Of a stretch of DNA of 40,321 nt, positions 30,801 to 39,864 are shown one piece after another. Source of the DNA: Deltaproteobacteria bacterium (GTDB lineage Bacteria; Desulfobacterota; RBG-13-43-22). Both the position numbers and the translations under genes were made by a program. The DNA lies in assembly GCA_016219065.1 (NCBI GenBank), contig JACRCK010000137.1, forward strand, positions 1 to 40,321, read 5' to 3'. Below the pieces are notes generated by a model. That model did no database searches, was not told the origin of the DNA, and worked only from the letters and a program-made list of their open reading frames with translations. Every line of letters starts with the position of its first letter. Positions within the stretch are counted from its first letter, which is position 1.

Positions 30801-33098
30801 ATGGCTATAAAAAACCCTATTAAAGGATTCCGGATTTCGCTGGTTCTGGCATTGGTTGGTTCCGCCCTTGGTCTCTTCCTGTGGGTCCATCCCGGATTCA
30901 GCTCCCCCTTCGGATCCATCGGCAAGACTAGCCCGAAGCAGCAGGGTTTTACCGGCTCCGGCAGTTGCCGCGAGTGCCATGAAAAGTTCTACCAATTATG
31001 GGCCCCGTCTCACCACGGGCTGGCCATGCAGCCCTATACCGCCGAATTCGCCCGGAAGGAACTGCTGCCGCAAACAGAGCCGATCGTCGTCGGGAAAGTC
31101 GGGTACCGGGCTGTCATCGATCCCGGGAAAGGCTATGTACTGGAGCAGGGACCGAAGGGAAAAAGGACTTATAAAATCGCCCATGTCCTGGGCGGCAAGA
31201 ACGTCTATTATTTCCTCACCCCCCTCGATCGCGGCCGGCTGCAGACCCTGCCGGTGGCCTATGATGTTCGGAAAAAAGAGTGGTTCGACACCGCTGCCAG
31301 CGGAGTCCGTCACTTCCCCGGGAGGCAACCGGATGCGCCCGTAAACTGGAAGGACTGGCAGTACACCTTCAACACGGCCTGCTACAGTTGCCACGTGAGC
31401 CAGCTTTCGACCAACTACCACTTGAAGAGCGACACCTACAGGACCACCTGGGCCGAACCGGGCATCAACTGTGAGACCTGCCACGGGCCGGCCGATGAAC
31501 ATATCCGGGTCTGCCGGGAGGCCCCCAAGGGCACCGTTCCCAAGGATTTGAAGATGATCCGTGGGGGAAGTTCTTTTACTGTGGATCAGAACAATGCCGC
31601 CTGCTCCTCCTGCCACGCCAAATCGACTCCGCTGACCAAGACCTACGTCCTGGGGGAGCGCTTCTTCGATCACTACGACCTGGCGACGCTGGAGAACCCG
31701 GATTACTATCCCGACGGGCGCGACCTGGGCGAAAACTACACCTATACCTCCTGGATCATGAGCCCCTGTGTCAAATCCGGGAAATTGAGCTGCCTCCATT
31801 GCCACACCTCCAGCGGCCGTTTCCGCCAGAAAAAGGAGCCCAACACCGCCTGCCTGCCCTGTCACCAGGCCCGGGTGGAAAAGGCCGCCGAACACTCCCA
31901 TCATCCTGAGGGCAGCCCCGGCAGCCGGTGTATCGCCTGCCATATGCCGCTGACCGAATTTGCCCGTATGCCGCGCAGCGACCACTCCATGTTGCCGCCT
32001 GCGCCGGCCGCCACGCTGGCCTACCAATCGCCCAATGCCTGCAATGGCTGTCATCAAGACCAAGACGCCGCCTGGGCCGACCGGACCGTCCGCCAGTGGC
32101 GACCCCGGGATTACCAGAAGCCGATCCTTCTGCGGGCCGGCCTGGTGGAGGCCGCCCGGAAGCGGGATTGGCGCCGTTTACCGGAGATGCTGTCCTACCT
32201 TACCGCTCCGGACCGTGACGAGGTCTTCGCCGCCTCGCTCGTCCGTCTGCTGGCGATGACCGGGGATGCCCGGGTCGTCCCGGCCTTGCTTCCGGCCGTC
32301 CAGGACCCTTCGCCATTGGTGCGCTCGGCCGCCGTCGAGACCCTGGGCTTGAACCTCACGCCCCGGACCGTGCTCGTCCTCCTGGCGGCCGCGGGGGATG
32401 AAATCCGCCTGGTCCGCGTCAAAGCGGCGGCGGCCTTGGTCGGCTATCCCCGGGAGCGGCTCCAGGGCGAGGAGGCCAAACGGCTGGAAAAGGCCAACGG
32501 GGAGTACCTGGCCTTCATCCAGGCTCGTCCGGACCAATGGACCGCACACTATAATATGGGTAACTATTATTTGAACACGGGGCAGTTCAAGCCGGCCATC
32601 GCCTCCTATCAGACGGCGCTCCAAAAGGAACCCCAGGCCGTGCTGGCCCTGGTGAACTCCTCCCTGGCCTATTCACGGACGGGCGATAACCGCCAAGCCG
32701 AGGAAGCCCTGCGGAAGGCGATAAAGATCGCGCCGGAGAGCGGGGCCGCCCACTTCAATCTGGGACTCCTGAAAGCCGAGCAGAAGAACTATAAACAGGC
32801 GGAGCGTTCCCTCCGGGCCGCGCTGAAGGCTGACCCACAGCTGGCCCCGGCGGCCTACAACCTGTGTGTCCTGCTTTCCGCGGACCGCCCGATGGAAGCG
32901 ATCGACTTCTGCCGAAAGGCCAGTGAACTCCGTCCTGATGACCCCCGGTATTCCTTTACCCTGGCTTTTTACCTTTATAAGAAAGGAGAGGGTCGGCAGG
33001 CCGTAAAGGTCCTGGATGCTTTATTGGAGAAGCACCCCGATTACCGGGACGCCCAGATGCTGAAGCGGGAGATATCGGGCTCGAAGACTGGGCCCTGA
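30801..33098 (+). CDS. Octahaem cytochrome c with HEAT-like and TPR repeats
   Basis: 765 residues. An uncleaved or cleaved N-terminal helix (GFRISLVLALVGSALGLFLWV) exports it. Eight CxxCH haem sites lie in about residues 54-415 (CRECH, CYSCH, CETCH, CSSCH, CLHCH, CLPCH, CIACH, CNGCH), in the pattern of cytochrome c554/multihaem domains. Residues 460-545 look like HEAT-type helices (VVPALLPAVQDPSPLVRSAAVETLG). Residues 570-760 are TPR units (AHYNMGNYYLNTGQFKPAIASY, AHFNLGLLKAEQKNYKQAE). This is a periplasmic redox protein; TPRs would bind partners. It likely shares a transcript with the large exported protein. It is convergent with LysR (8 nt gap). Electron partner unknown. Confidence 0.93.
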   Translation: MAIKNPIKGFRISLVLALVGSALGLFLWVHPGFSSPFGSIGKTSPKQQGFTGSGSCRECHEKFYQLWAPSHHGLAMQPYTAEFARKELLPQTEPIVVGKVGYRAVIDPGKGYVLEQGPKGKRTYKIAHVLGGKNVYYFLTPLDRGRLQTLPVAYDVRKKEWFDTAASGVRHFPGRQPDAPVNWKDWQYTFNTACYSCHVSQLSTNYHLKSDTYRTTWAEPGINCETCHGPADEHIRVCREAPKGTVPKDLKMIRGGSSFTVDQNNAACSSCHAKSTPLTKTYVLGERFFDHYDLATLENPDYYPDGRDLGENYTYTSWIMSPCVKSGKLSCLHCHTSSGRFRQKKEPNTACLPCHQARVEKAAEHSHHPEGSPGSRCIACHMPLTEFARMPRSDHSMLPPAPAATLAYQSPNACNGCHQDQDAAWADRTVRQWRPRDYQKPILLRAGLVEAARKRDWRRLPEMLSYLTAPDRDEVFAASLVRLLAMTGDARVVPALLPAVQDPSPLVRSAAVETLGLNLTPRTVLVLLAAAGDEIRLVRVKAAAALVGYPRERLQGEEAKRLEKANGEYLAFIQARPDQWTAHYNMGNYYLNTGQFKPAIASYQTALQKEPQAVLALVNSSLAYSRTGDNRQAEEALRKAIKIAPESGAAHFNLGLLKAEQKNYKQAERSLRAALKADPQLAPAAYNLCVLLSADRPMEAIDFCRKASELRPDDPRYSFTLAFYLYKKGEGRQAVKVLDALLEKHPDYRDAQMLKREISGSKTGP

Positions 33099-33105
33099 GG
33101 AGCTT

Positions 33106-34056
33106 TCAATTCTTGTTGAAATACTTTTTGGCCAGATCCTTTTCCTTTCTTTTAATATCCTCGTCGACCTCCAAGGCCAGGCGGATAAAGGTTTCCTCAT
33201 CGGGCGACCCGTTGTGCCGCTTCAGGGTGATCAGACCGTACTGGGAATGAAGCCAGGGTGCGGTATAGGGTATCACCACCAACTTCCCCTTTTCCAGTTC
33301 GGTCTCCACCTGGGACAGCGTAAATAGGCCGAGGATATCGGTCCCGGAGACAACTTCCCGGATGACGTCCAGATTATCGGTGATGACGGCGACCTGGGGT
33401 CTTAGGGAAGACTCCGGCAATCCTTGTAACATGGGCCCCATAATTCGGGAGGGAAAGTGGGAAACGGCAGCGAGAGGAAACTGCAATACCCTCTGCAGGG
33501 ATGGTTCCTCCTCGCTCAGCAGCGGGTGCCCGGCCCGCCCCAGGAAATAGCCCTGGAGCGGGGTCAACGGACGGATTTCCAGGTCCGGTTCTCCGGTCAA
33601 TTCACTGAATTCCGCAAGCGCCAGGTCGATTTCTCCGGAACGCAATTGTCGGACCAGATTGAGCCAGTGATCGGTACTGACCCGGACGCGCAACCCTTGG
33701 GGGCCCGACAATAGCGTTTTTAAAGCCGGCTTTAGGATCAATTCCGCAGGGTAGGGGCCGGCCCCCATATTAAGCTGCCCGCCCCGAGATCCGTTCAGCA
33801 GGCTCACTTCCCGCTCCAGATCGTCTCCGCGGGCCAGCAGATCCCGGGCCCGGTTGACAAAAAGCAAGCCCGCTTCGGTCAACTGAATCTGCCGCCGGCT
33901 GCGGTCAAACAAACGCTGGCCGATCCGGGCTTCCAGTTGCAGAATGCTGCGGCTTAAGCCCGGCTGACTCAGATGAAGCATTTTAGCCGCCCTGGCGTAA
34001 CTGCGGGCTTCGGCTAAAATCACCACCTGTTGAAGGATACGCATCTCGATCATCAT
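33106..34056 (-). CDS. LysR-family transcriptional regulator
   Basis: 316 residues. The N-terminal HTH (RAAKMLHLSQPGLSRSILQLEARIGQRLFDRSRRQIQLTEAG, about 22-62) is standard LysR. A substrate-binding domain fills 90-300 (LNMGAGPYPAELILKPAL, then IDLALAEF). It ends with a charged Lys tail. ATG codons at 34056, 34053 and 34044 are all possible. It is divergent from the sulfatase at 34200 with a 143-nt gap holding an ATTG-N8-CAAT site, the usual geometry of LysR control, so it probably regulates the sulfatase island (inference). The ligand is unknown. Confidence 0.93.
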   Translation of the reverse strand: MMIEMRILQQVVILAEARSYARAAKMLHLSQPGLSRSILQLEARIGQRLFDRSRRQIQLTEAGLLFVNRARDLLARGDDLEREVSLLNGSRGGQLNMGAGPYPAELILKPALKTLLSGPQGLRVRVSTDHWLNLVRQLRSGEIDLALAEFSELTGEPDLEIRPLTPLQGYFLGRAGHPLLSEEEPSLQRVLQFPLAAVSHFPSRIMGPMLQGLPESSLRPQVAVITDNLDVIREVVSGTDILGLFTLSQVETELEKGKLVVIPYTAPWLHSQYGLITLKRHNGSPDEETFIRLALEVDEDIKRKEKDLAKKYFNKN

Positions 34057-34090
34057 GCATTCCAGTTATTGAATTGATGTTAATTTGGTA

Positions 34091-34120
34091 TTGGATATTA
34101 TCAATTTTCTTATGTAGAAT
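34091..34120 (+). promoter_or_regulatory. Candidate promoter of the first sulfatase, with LysR-like half sites
   Basis: TTGGAT (34091-34096) and TAGAAT (34115-34120), 18-nt spacing. AATTGAT at 34072-34078 and ATCAATT at 34100-34106 are inverted half sites with T and A placed as in LysR boxes, overlapping the -35 region. Regulator contact is inferred from position. Confidence 0.45.
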
Positions 34121-34199
34121 CAATAAAGTTTGGGTAACAGACAAGATTTATGACAAAACTTTATCCTGGTTATACTTTTCCATCTCGAAAGGAGCAGAT

Positions 34200-35807
34200 A
34201 TGAATCGATCTTTAAAAAATTTATTATTGTTCGCGGTGATGGTGCTGGCTCTGGCGCTCGCCGCCGGCCCGGCGCCGGCCCAGGATAAAAAACCCAACAT
34301 CGTCATCATCTGGGGGGACGATATCGGCCAATCCAATGTCAGCGCCTATTCACACGGTCTGATGGGCTACAAGACGCCCAACATCGACCGGGTTGCCAGG
34401 GAAGGCCTGATGTTCACCGATTACTATGCCGAGCAGAGCTGCACCGCCGGCCGGGCGTCGTTCATCACCGGCCAATCCGGCTTGCGCACGGGCCTGACCA
34501 AGGTTGGTTTGCCGGGCGCTACGGTAGGGTTGCAAAAAGAAGACCCGACGATCGCCGAGCTGCTGAAGGCCCAAGGCTATGCCACCGGCCAGTTCGGTAA
34601 GAACCATCTGGGCGACCGCAACGAGTACCTGCCCACCGTGCACGGCTTTGACGAGTTCTACGGCAACCTCTATCACCTCAACGCCGAGGAAGAGCCGGAA
34701 CTGCCGGACTACCCGAAAGATCCGGCGTTCCGCGCCAAGTTCGGACCGCGCGGTGTGTTGGACTGCCAGGCCTCGGACCAGGACGACCCGACCGTGGATC
34801 CGCGCTTCGGCAAGGTCGGCAAGCAGGTGTGCACGGACACCGGTCCCCTGACCAGGAAGCGGATGGAAACCATCGACGATGACGTCGCCAACCGCGCCGC
34901 GGACTTCATCCGGCGGCAAAACAAGGCCGGCAAGCCGATCTTTGTCTGGGTGAACTTCTCGCACATGCATTTCCGCACCCACACCAAGCCGGAGAGCATC
35001 GGCCAGGCGGGGCGTTTTCAGAGCCCGTATCACGACACCATGATCGATCACGACCAGAACGTCGGCACGGTACTCAAGGCGCTGGACGACCTGGGGATCG
35101 CGGGCAATACCTTTGTCATGTACAGCACCGACAACGGCCCGCACATGAATTCCTGGCCCGATGGAGCGATGACGCCGTTCCGCAACGAAAAAAACTCGAA
35201 CTGGGAAGGCGCCTACCGGGTGCCGGCCCTGGTCCGCTGGCCGGGCAAAATCAAGCCGGGCAGTGTGTCCAACGAGATGGTCGCTCACCACGACTGGCTG
35301 CCGACCCTGCTGGCCATGGCCGGCGACACGCAGGTGAAGGAAAAATTGCTCAAGGGCTACCGGGTGGGCCCCATGACCTACAAGGTCCACCTTGACGGCG
35401 ACAACCTCGTTCCCTACCTGACCGGGCAAGCCGCGAAGAGCCCGCGGGAATCGTTTTTGTATGTGAACGACGACCAGCAGTTGACCGCCCTGCGCTACGA
35501 CAACTGGAAGATCGTATTTATGGAACAACGAATTCCAGGGACGCTGCGCATCTGGGCGGAGCCGTTTGTCAGCTTGCGGGTCCCGAAGATCTTCAATCTG
35601 CGAACGGACCCGTACGAGCGGGCGGATATCACTTCGAACACCTACTACGACTGGCTATTGGATCACGCCTTCCAACTGGTTCCCGCCCAGGCCTTCGTGG
35701 GCCAGTTCCTGATGACTTTCAAGGACTACCCGCAGCGCCAGAAGGCGGCCAGCTTCAACCTGGATGAAGTGCTGGAGAAGCTGAAGGAAAACCCCGGATC
35801 GAAATAA
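34200..35807 (+). CDS. Exported type I sulfatase (CTAGR subgroup)
   Basis: 535 residues, periplasmic or surface. Signal peptide (LLLFAVMVLALALAAGPAPAQ). [13 protein letters not shown] (D40, D41) are the metal Asp pair; C81 in SCTAGRAS is the formylglycine residue in a CxAxR motif. The later VMYSTDNGPHMNSWPDG keeps the second metal DN pair. Pattern matches arylsulfatases; which sulfate ester is cleaved is not readable. The CxAxR form is accepted by radical-SAM anaerobic sulfatase-maturing enzymes, which are absent in this window. ATG 34200 has AAAGGAG 5 nt upstream; the frame is open to 34074 without signal. It is the closest paralogue of the truncated sulfatase at 39977. Confidence 0.95.
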   Translation: MNRSLKNLLLFAVMVLALALAAGPAPAQDKKPNIVIIWGDDIGQSNVSAYSHGLMGYKTPNIDRVAREGLMFTDYYAEQSCTAGRASFITGQSGLRTGLTKVGLPGATVGLQKEDPTIAELLKAQGYATGQFGKNHLGDRNEYLPTVHGFDEFYGNLYHLNAEEEPELPDYPKDPAFRAKFGPRGVLDCQASDQDDPTVDPRFGKVGKQVCTDTGPLTRKRMETIDDDVANRAADFIRRQNKAGKPIFVWVNFSHMHFRTHTKPESIGQAGRFQSPYHDTMIDHDQNVGTVLKALDDLGIAGNTFVMYSTDNGPHMNSWPDGAMTPFRNEKNSNWEGAYRVPALVRWPGKIKPGSVSNEMVAHHDWLPTLLAMAGDTQVKEKLLKGYRVGPMTYKVHLDGDNLVPYLTGQAAKSPRESFLYVNDDQQLTALRYDNWKIVFMEQRIPGTLRIWAEPFVSLRVPKIFNLRTDPYERADITSNTYYDWLLDHAFQLVPAQAFVGQFLMTFKDYPQRQKAASFNLDEVLEKLKENPGSK

Positions 35808-35874
35808 TACAGACGCGGAGGGGAACTGCGGTTTTAACGCTGCGAGACGACCCCTAACTTGACGCATCACTGCT

Positions 35875-35902
35875 GCGCCCGCCGTTGTAGGACGGCGGGT
35901 GC
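35875..35902. other. Hairpin after the first sulfatase
   Basis: CCCGCCGT (35878-35885) and ACGGCGGG (35892-35899), 6-nt loop, extendable outward by a G-T and two G-C pairs. No T-run follows, so it is a weak terminator candidate. Confidence 0.35.
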
Positions 35903-35936
35903 GCTCGTCTGGCCGCCTTGATCGCTGCGCGAAGCC

Positions 35937-36059
35937 GACGGGTCGCTGAAAATCCTCATCGCCAGCAAAACCAATGCGGCCGTGCCGGAGACCAACTGGC
36001 TGCCCGCACCGGAGGGCAAGACGCGCGGGGAGCGGTTTCCGCTGCTCCGGAGGCTGTAA
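35937..36059 (+). pseudogene. C-terminal remnant of a DUF1254/DUF1214 family gene
   Basis: In frame from an upstream stop at 35919, the sequence reads DGSLKILIASK, ETNWLPAPEGKT, then a Leu/Arg tail and a stop at 36057-36059. The phrase NWLPAP after a DGSL-I strand is the characteristic end of DUF1254/DUF1214 proteins. No start codon, ribosome site or upstream domain is present, so only the last 40 codons remain. This sits between the first sulfatase and the HAD gene and is a sign of deletion or rearrangement. Confidence 0.6.
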
Positions 36060-36115
36060 TAGGCCAGGGGCTGGCTCGAGAGAATGAAGTGATTGATCTA
36101 AGGAGAGAAAGAACG

Positions 36116-37120
36116 ATGAAAACAACCCACAGACCATACCTCATTGGGGCCGCGCTCGTTGGCGCGCTGGCTCTGGTCGTGACCGTCGCGCAGGCGGCTG
36201 ACCCGCTACCCTCGTGGAACGACGGCAAGACCAAGCAGTCCATCGTGGATTTCGTAACGCGGGTGACGAAACCCGGCTCGCCCGACTTTGTGCCGGTCGC
36301 TGAGCGCATCGCCACCTTTGATAACGACGGCACGCTGTGGGCGGAGCAGCCTCTATATTTTCAATTCTTCTTCGTGCTCGACCGCGTAAAGACCCTCGCG
36401 CCGCAGCATCCCGAGTGGAAAACCAAGGAGCCGTTCGCCGCGCTGCTCCGGGGCGATTTGAAAAACGCGCTCGCCGGCGGTGACAAGGGGCTCCTCGAAA
36501 TGGCCATGGCCACTCACGCGGGCATGACCACGGTGGAATTCGAACAGCTCATCAAGGATTGGATCGCCACCGCGAAGCATCCGCAGACCGGCAGGCTCTT
36601 CACCGCAATGGTTTATCAGCCCATGCTCGAAGTGCTTTCCTATTTGCGCGCGAATGGTTTCAAGACCTTCATCGTGTCCGGCGGCGGCATCGAGTTCATG
36701 CGGCCGTGGACGGAGCAGGTTTATGGCATCCCGCCGGAACAGGTCGTCGGCAGCAGCATCAAAACGAAGTTCGAGCTGCGTGACGGCCAGCCGGTGCTCG
36801 TGCGCTTGCCCGAGCTGAACTTCATCGATGACAACGTCGGCAAACCCGTCGGCATCCAGCAGCATATCGGCCGGCGCCCAATCGCCGCCTTCGGCAATTC
36901 CGACGGCGACCTGCAGATGTTGCAGTGGACCACCGCCGGTTCCGGTCCGCGCTTCGCGCTGCTCGTTCACCACACCGACGCCGAGCGTGAATGGGCCTAC
37001 GACCGCACGTCGTCGATCGGCAAGCTCGACCGGGCCTGGGACGAGGCCATGACGAAAAATTGGACGGTTGTGGACATGAAACAGGATTGGAAGATCATCT
37101 TCCCACTCCCGAACAAGTAA
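36116..37120 (+). CDS. Exported HAD-superfamily phosphatase
   Basis: 334 residues. Signal peptide MKTTHRPYLIGAALVGALAL ending near QAAD. HAD motif I is ATFDNDGTLW (D69 nucleophile, D71 acid/base); motif II is VSGGG around residue 185; motif III FGNSDGDLQM holds the metal acidic residue. So a secreted phosphatase or phosphohydrolase is expected; substrate unknown. ATG 36116 has AAGGAG 10 nt upstream. Arginine and alanine codons (CGC, GCG) differ from those in the 13-33 kb genes. The signal peptide is nearly the same as that of the sulfatase at 38134. Confidence 0.9.
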   Translation: MKTTHRPYLIGAALVGALALVVTVAQAADPLPSWNDGKTKQSIVDFVTRVTKPGSPDFVPVAERIATFDNDGTLWAEQPLYFQFFFVLDRVKTLAPQHPEWKTKEPFAALLRGDLKNALAGGDKGLLEMAMATHAGMTTVEFEQLIKDWIATAKHPQTGRLFTAMVYQPMLEVLSYLRANGFKTFIVSGGGIEFMRPWTEQVYGIPPEQVVGSSIKTKFELRDGQPVLVRLPELNFIDDNVGKPVGIQQHIGRRPIAAFGNSDGDLQMLQWTTAGSGPRFALLVHHTDAEREWAYDRTSSIGKLDRAWDEAMTKNWTVVDMKQDWKIIFPLPNK

Positions 37121-37340
37121 GCGTTGAGCAGTACCGAGCATCTTGACGCTTCGACGGCGTCTGATTCGATAGGCTCACCACCCGGAGCGCGGCCGAAGAG
37201 CAGGCCCCGCTTAGTCTCAATCCTGAGTAAACCCCGCCTGAAAGCGCGAAGTAGTCGAATGATTGATTGACTACCCACAGGAACTGAAGGCCAAGATAAG
37301 CGACGGAGGATTCAGCCTTTACCGACTACAGGAGGATTGT

Positions 37341-38063
37341 ATGCCTAGATACATGAAGATCTTGGCCGTGCTCGGCATGGTCTTCGGCTCGCTGCTCGGC
37401 GTTACCGGGACGTCGAGCGCCAAGCAGAACCCGGTCACGGCCATCGACATCTTGCTGAAGCCGGACGCCACAATGCTCCGGCAGGCCGAAGCCAACAACG
37501 CCCGCCTGCTCAAGGTTTACCCCCAGGGGTTCGCTCTTGATGCAGCGCACCATCCGCACATTACGTTGATCCAGCGCTTCGTCCGAACCGCGGACCTCGA
37601 CAAGATCTACGCCGCCGTCGGGAAGGTTCTCGCCGGCGCCCAGGTGACCGCCTTGAAGCTGGAGGCCTTCAAATACTACTACGCCCCGGGTAGGGCTGTG
37701 GGCGTTGCGGGCATTGTCGCCAAGCCAACCCCCCAATTGCTCAAGCTGCAAAAGGATCTGATCGCCGCCGTGGCCCCGTTCACGGTGGCGACCGGAACCA
37801 TGGCCGCATTCGTCTCTAAACACGACGACCCCGCCCTCGACGCGATCATGATCGAATACGTTTCGACGTTCGTTCCGAAATATTCCGGCGAGAATTTCAA
37901 TCCGCACGTCAGCACCGGCGTCGCTCCCAGGGAATACCTCGACAAGATGCTCGCCGAACCGTTTGAGCCGTTTACCTTTTCGCCCGCGGGCGCGGCCGTC
38001 TACCAGCTAGGCCCGTTCGGCACGGCCGCGAAGAAACTCAAAGTATGGCACTTCAAGCCCTGA
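37341..38063 (+). CDS. Exported 2H phosphoesterase-like protein
   Basis: 240 residues. Signal peptide (ILAVLGMVFGSLLGVTGTSSA). Two H-x-S/T motifs spaced as in the 2H superfamily: HIT (H73, T75) in HHPHITL and HVS (H189, S191) in NPHVSTG. Relatives include 2'-5' RNA ligase/cyclic phosphodiesterases that are usually cytosolic; here the protein is exported, pointing to extracellular phosphodiester hydrolysis (inference). AGGAGGA lies 4-5 nt upstream of ATG 37341. It lies between the HAD phosphatase and the second sulfatase. Confidence 0.82.
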   Translation: MPRYMKILAVLGMVFGSLLGVTGTSSAKQNPVTAIDILLKPDATMLRQAEANNARLLKVYPQGFALDAAHHPHITLIQRFVRTADLDKIYAAVGKVLAGAQVTALKLEAFKYYYAPGRAVGVAGIVAKPTPQLLKLQKDLIAAVAPFTVATGTMAAFVSKHDDPALDAIMIEYVSTFVPKYSGENFNPHVSTGVAPREYLDKMLAEPFEPFTFSPAGAAVYQLGPFGTAAKKLKVWHFKP

Positions 38064-38133
38064 GGAGGCTGAGCGGGTTGAGACGGAGGAGAAAACAAAC
38101 CAGTTGCCGATCGAACCCCTACCGGATGCAACC

Positions 38134-39555
38134 ATGAAGACCACGAGCAGACAAAACTTTCTCGCCGCCGCGCTCGTCGGAGCGCTGACACTCCTTACGG
38201 CCATCGTGGTGCAGGCCGCGGACGGGAAACCCAACATTGTCTTCATCCTGACGGACAATCTCGGCTATGGTGAAATCGGCTGTTACGGCGGCGGCCTCAC
38301 CCGCGGGGCGGCCACGCCGCGCATCGACTCGCTCGCCAGGGAGGGTCTGCGTTTCCTGAACATGAACATGGAGACGCAATGCACGCCGAGCCGCTCCAGC
38401 CTCATGACCGGACGCTGGGCGATTCGTTCGGGTACGCATTCGGTGCCGTTTGGCGGCGTAGCCGATGGGCTTACCCAGTGGGAAGTGACCATCGGCGAAG
38501 CGCTGGCGGACGCCGGCTATGCGACCGGCTACTACGGCAAGTGGCATCTCGGCAGCCAGGACGGACGGCTGCCCAACGACCAGGGCTTCGACGAGTGGTT
38601 CGGCATTCCGCGCACCACCGACGAAGCGCTTTGGCCGTCGGCGCCCGGATGGTCGCCCGGCATCATGCCGCCGGAAAAGATGATGGAAGGCCGGAAAGGC
38701 GAGCCGAGCCGCGAATTGCAAGTTTACGACGTGGCGCAGCGCCGGCTCATCGACGCGGAAATCACGCGACGCTCGGTGGCGTTCATCGAGCGGCAGGGGA
38801 AGGCCGGTAAGCCGTTCTTCGCCTACGTGGCGCTCACCCAACCGCACCTGCCCACGCTGCCGCATCCCACTTTTGCCGGTAAGACCGGCAACGGTGATTG
38901 GGCGGATATGCTCGCGGAGATGGACGTCAATGTCGGCCGGGTGCTCGACGCCGTTGATCGGGCCGGCGTTCGCGACCACACCATCGTCATCTTCACCAGT
39001 GACAACGGCGCTGAATTCCTCCGGCCCTGGGACGGCTGGGCCGGTCCGTGGCGGGGCCAGTATTTTACCGCCCTGGAAGGCGGCCTCCGCGTGCCGTTTC
39101 TGATCCGCTGGCCGGGTAAGATTGCCGCCGGGCGGATCAGCAACGAGATCGTGCATGGCGTGGACCTGTTCGCTACGCTCGCCCGATTTGGCCGCGCGAA
39201 AGTGCCCGACGACCGTCCGATCGACAGCCTGGACCAGTCGGACTTTTTTCTCGGCAAGACGGAGAAGTCGGCCCGCGAGGGTTTCCCGATCTTTTGCGCG
39301 GAGCGGATGCAGGCGGTGAAATGGCGCAACTGGAAGATGCACTTCCTGCGGCAGGAGAACATGTTCGACCCGCCGGTGAAAAACCCCGTGCCGACGATTT
39401 ACAACCTCTACACCGACCCGCGCGAGGAGCAGCCGACGGCGGACACCTGGGTGGTCGGTCCGATTTTGAAAATCGTGGGGGCCTTCGAGCAGAGCCTGAA
39501 GCAGCATCCGCTCATTCCGATGGGGACGCCCGACCCTTACCTGCCGAAACAGTAA
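38134..39555 (+). CDS. Exported type I sulfatase (CTPSR, TDNLG variant)
   Basis: 473 residues. Signal peptide MKTTSRQNFLAAALVGALTL ending near VVQAAD. KPNIVFILTDNLGYG has Asp41 but Asn42 where the second metal Asp usually lies; C83 in CTPSRSS is the formylglycine residue, CxPxR form. FTSDNGAEF supplies the later DN pair. A known sulfatase subgroup carries DNLGYGE, so this may be a natural variant. ATG 38134 has no good ribosome site; TTG 38104, which has GGAGGAG 11 nt upstream, would extend the leader by 10 residues. Composition is CGC/GCG rich as in the HAD gene. Confidence 0.93.
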   Translation: MKTTSRQNFLAAALVGALTLLTAIVVQAADGKPNIVFILTDNLGYGEIGCYGGGLTRGAATPRIDSLAREGLRFLNMNMETQCTPSRSSLMTGRWAIRSGTHSVPFGGVADGLTQWEVTIGEALADAGYATGYYGKWHLGSQDGRLPNDQGFDEWFGIPRTTDEALWPSAPGWSPGIMPPEKMMEGRKGEPSRELQVYDVAQRRLIDAEITRRSVAFIERQGKAGKPFFAYVALTQPHLPTLPHPTFAGKTGNGDWADMLAEMDVNVGRVLDAVDRAGVRDHTIVIFTSDNGAEFLRPWDGWAGPWRGQYFTALEGGLRVPFLIRWPGKIAAGRISNEIVHGVDLFATLARFGRAKVPDDRPIDSLDQSDFFLGKTEKSAREGFPIFCAERMQAVKWRNWKMHFLRQENMFDPPVKNPVPTIYNLYTDPREEQPTADTWVVGPILKIVGAFEQSLKQHPLIPMGTPDPYLPKQ

Positions 39556-39730
39556 AAAGGAAAAAAGCCTAAACACTGCTGCTGGAAGTCGGTCCGGCCG
39601 ATTAGAGCAATTGGCAGGCAACTGACGACTCCAGCCATAGCGCGCGCCATCCAGACGTGCCTGACCAAGTCCACGCCGTCAGCGGTCAACTCGGTTTGAC
39701 CTGCGTGCCTACACCGAAAGGAAGATTTTT

Positions 39731-39864
39731 ATGAAACATTGTGGTATATTAATTGGGTTGGATTAGGGATATCTTTGTCGGTCGGAGCGACAACGGGAGA
39801 AAAACCGGCCGCCCTAGCCGCCGGACGAGTGACGATGCCAGCGACCGTCGAAGCCAGAGAATAG
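39731..39864 (+). pseudogene. Possible decayed N-terminus of an exported protein
   Basis: ATG 39731 with AAAGGAAG upstream reads MKHCGILIGLD and stops at once. A shift of one base back near 39758 continues as LGISLSVGATTGEKPAALAAGRVTM to a stop at 39862-39864, which would make a typical signal peptide plus short mature start. A second start-like sequence with AGGAAA (ATG 39874, 10 codons) follows. The rest of the 39,556-39,976 gap holds no gene that I can support. Confidence 0.35.

Noticed and set aside
34350-35528. 392-codon minus-strand ORF opposite the first sulfatase
   Set aside because: The sulfatase on plus has every family motif; the antisense frame shows Val/Arg/Gly-rich noise.
35875-35902. 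Rho-independent terminator after the first sulfatase
   Set aside because: The stem is good but no T-run follows; kept only as a hairpin.
38119-39621. 500-codon minus-strand ORF opposite the second sulfatase
   Set aside because: Antisense shadow of a strongly supported sulfatase; no domain motifs.
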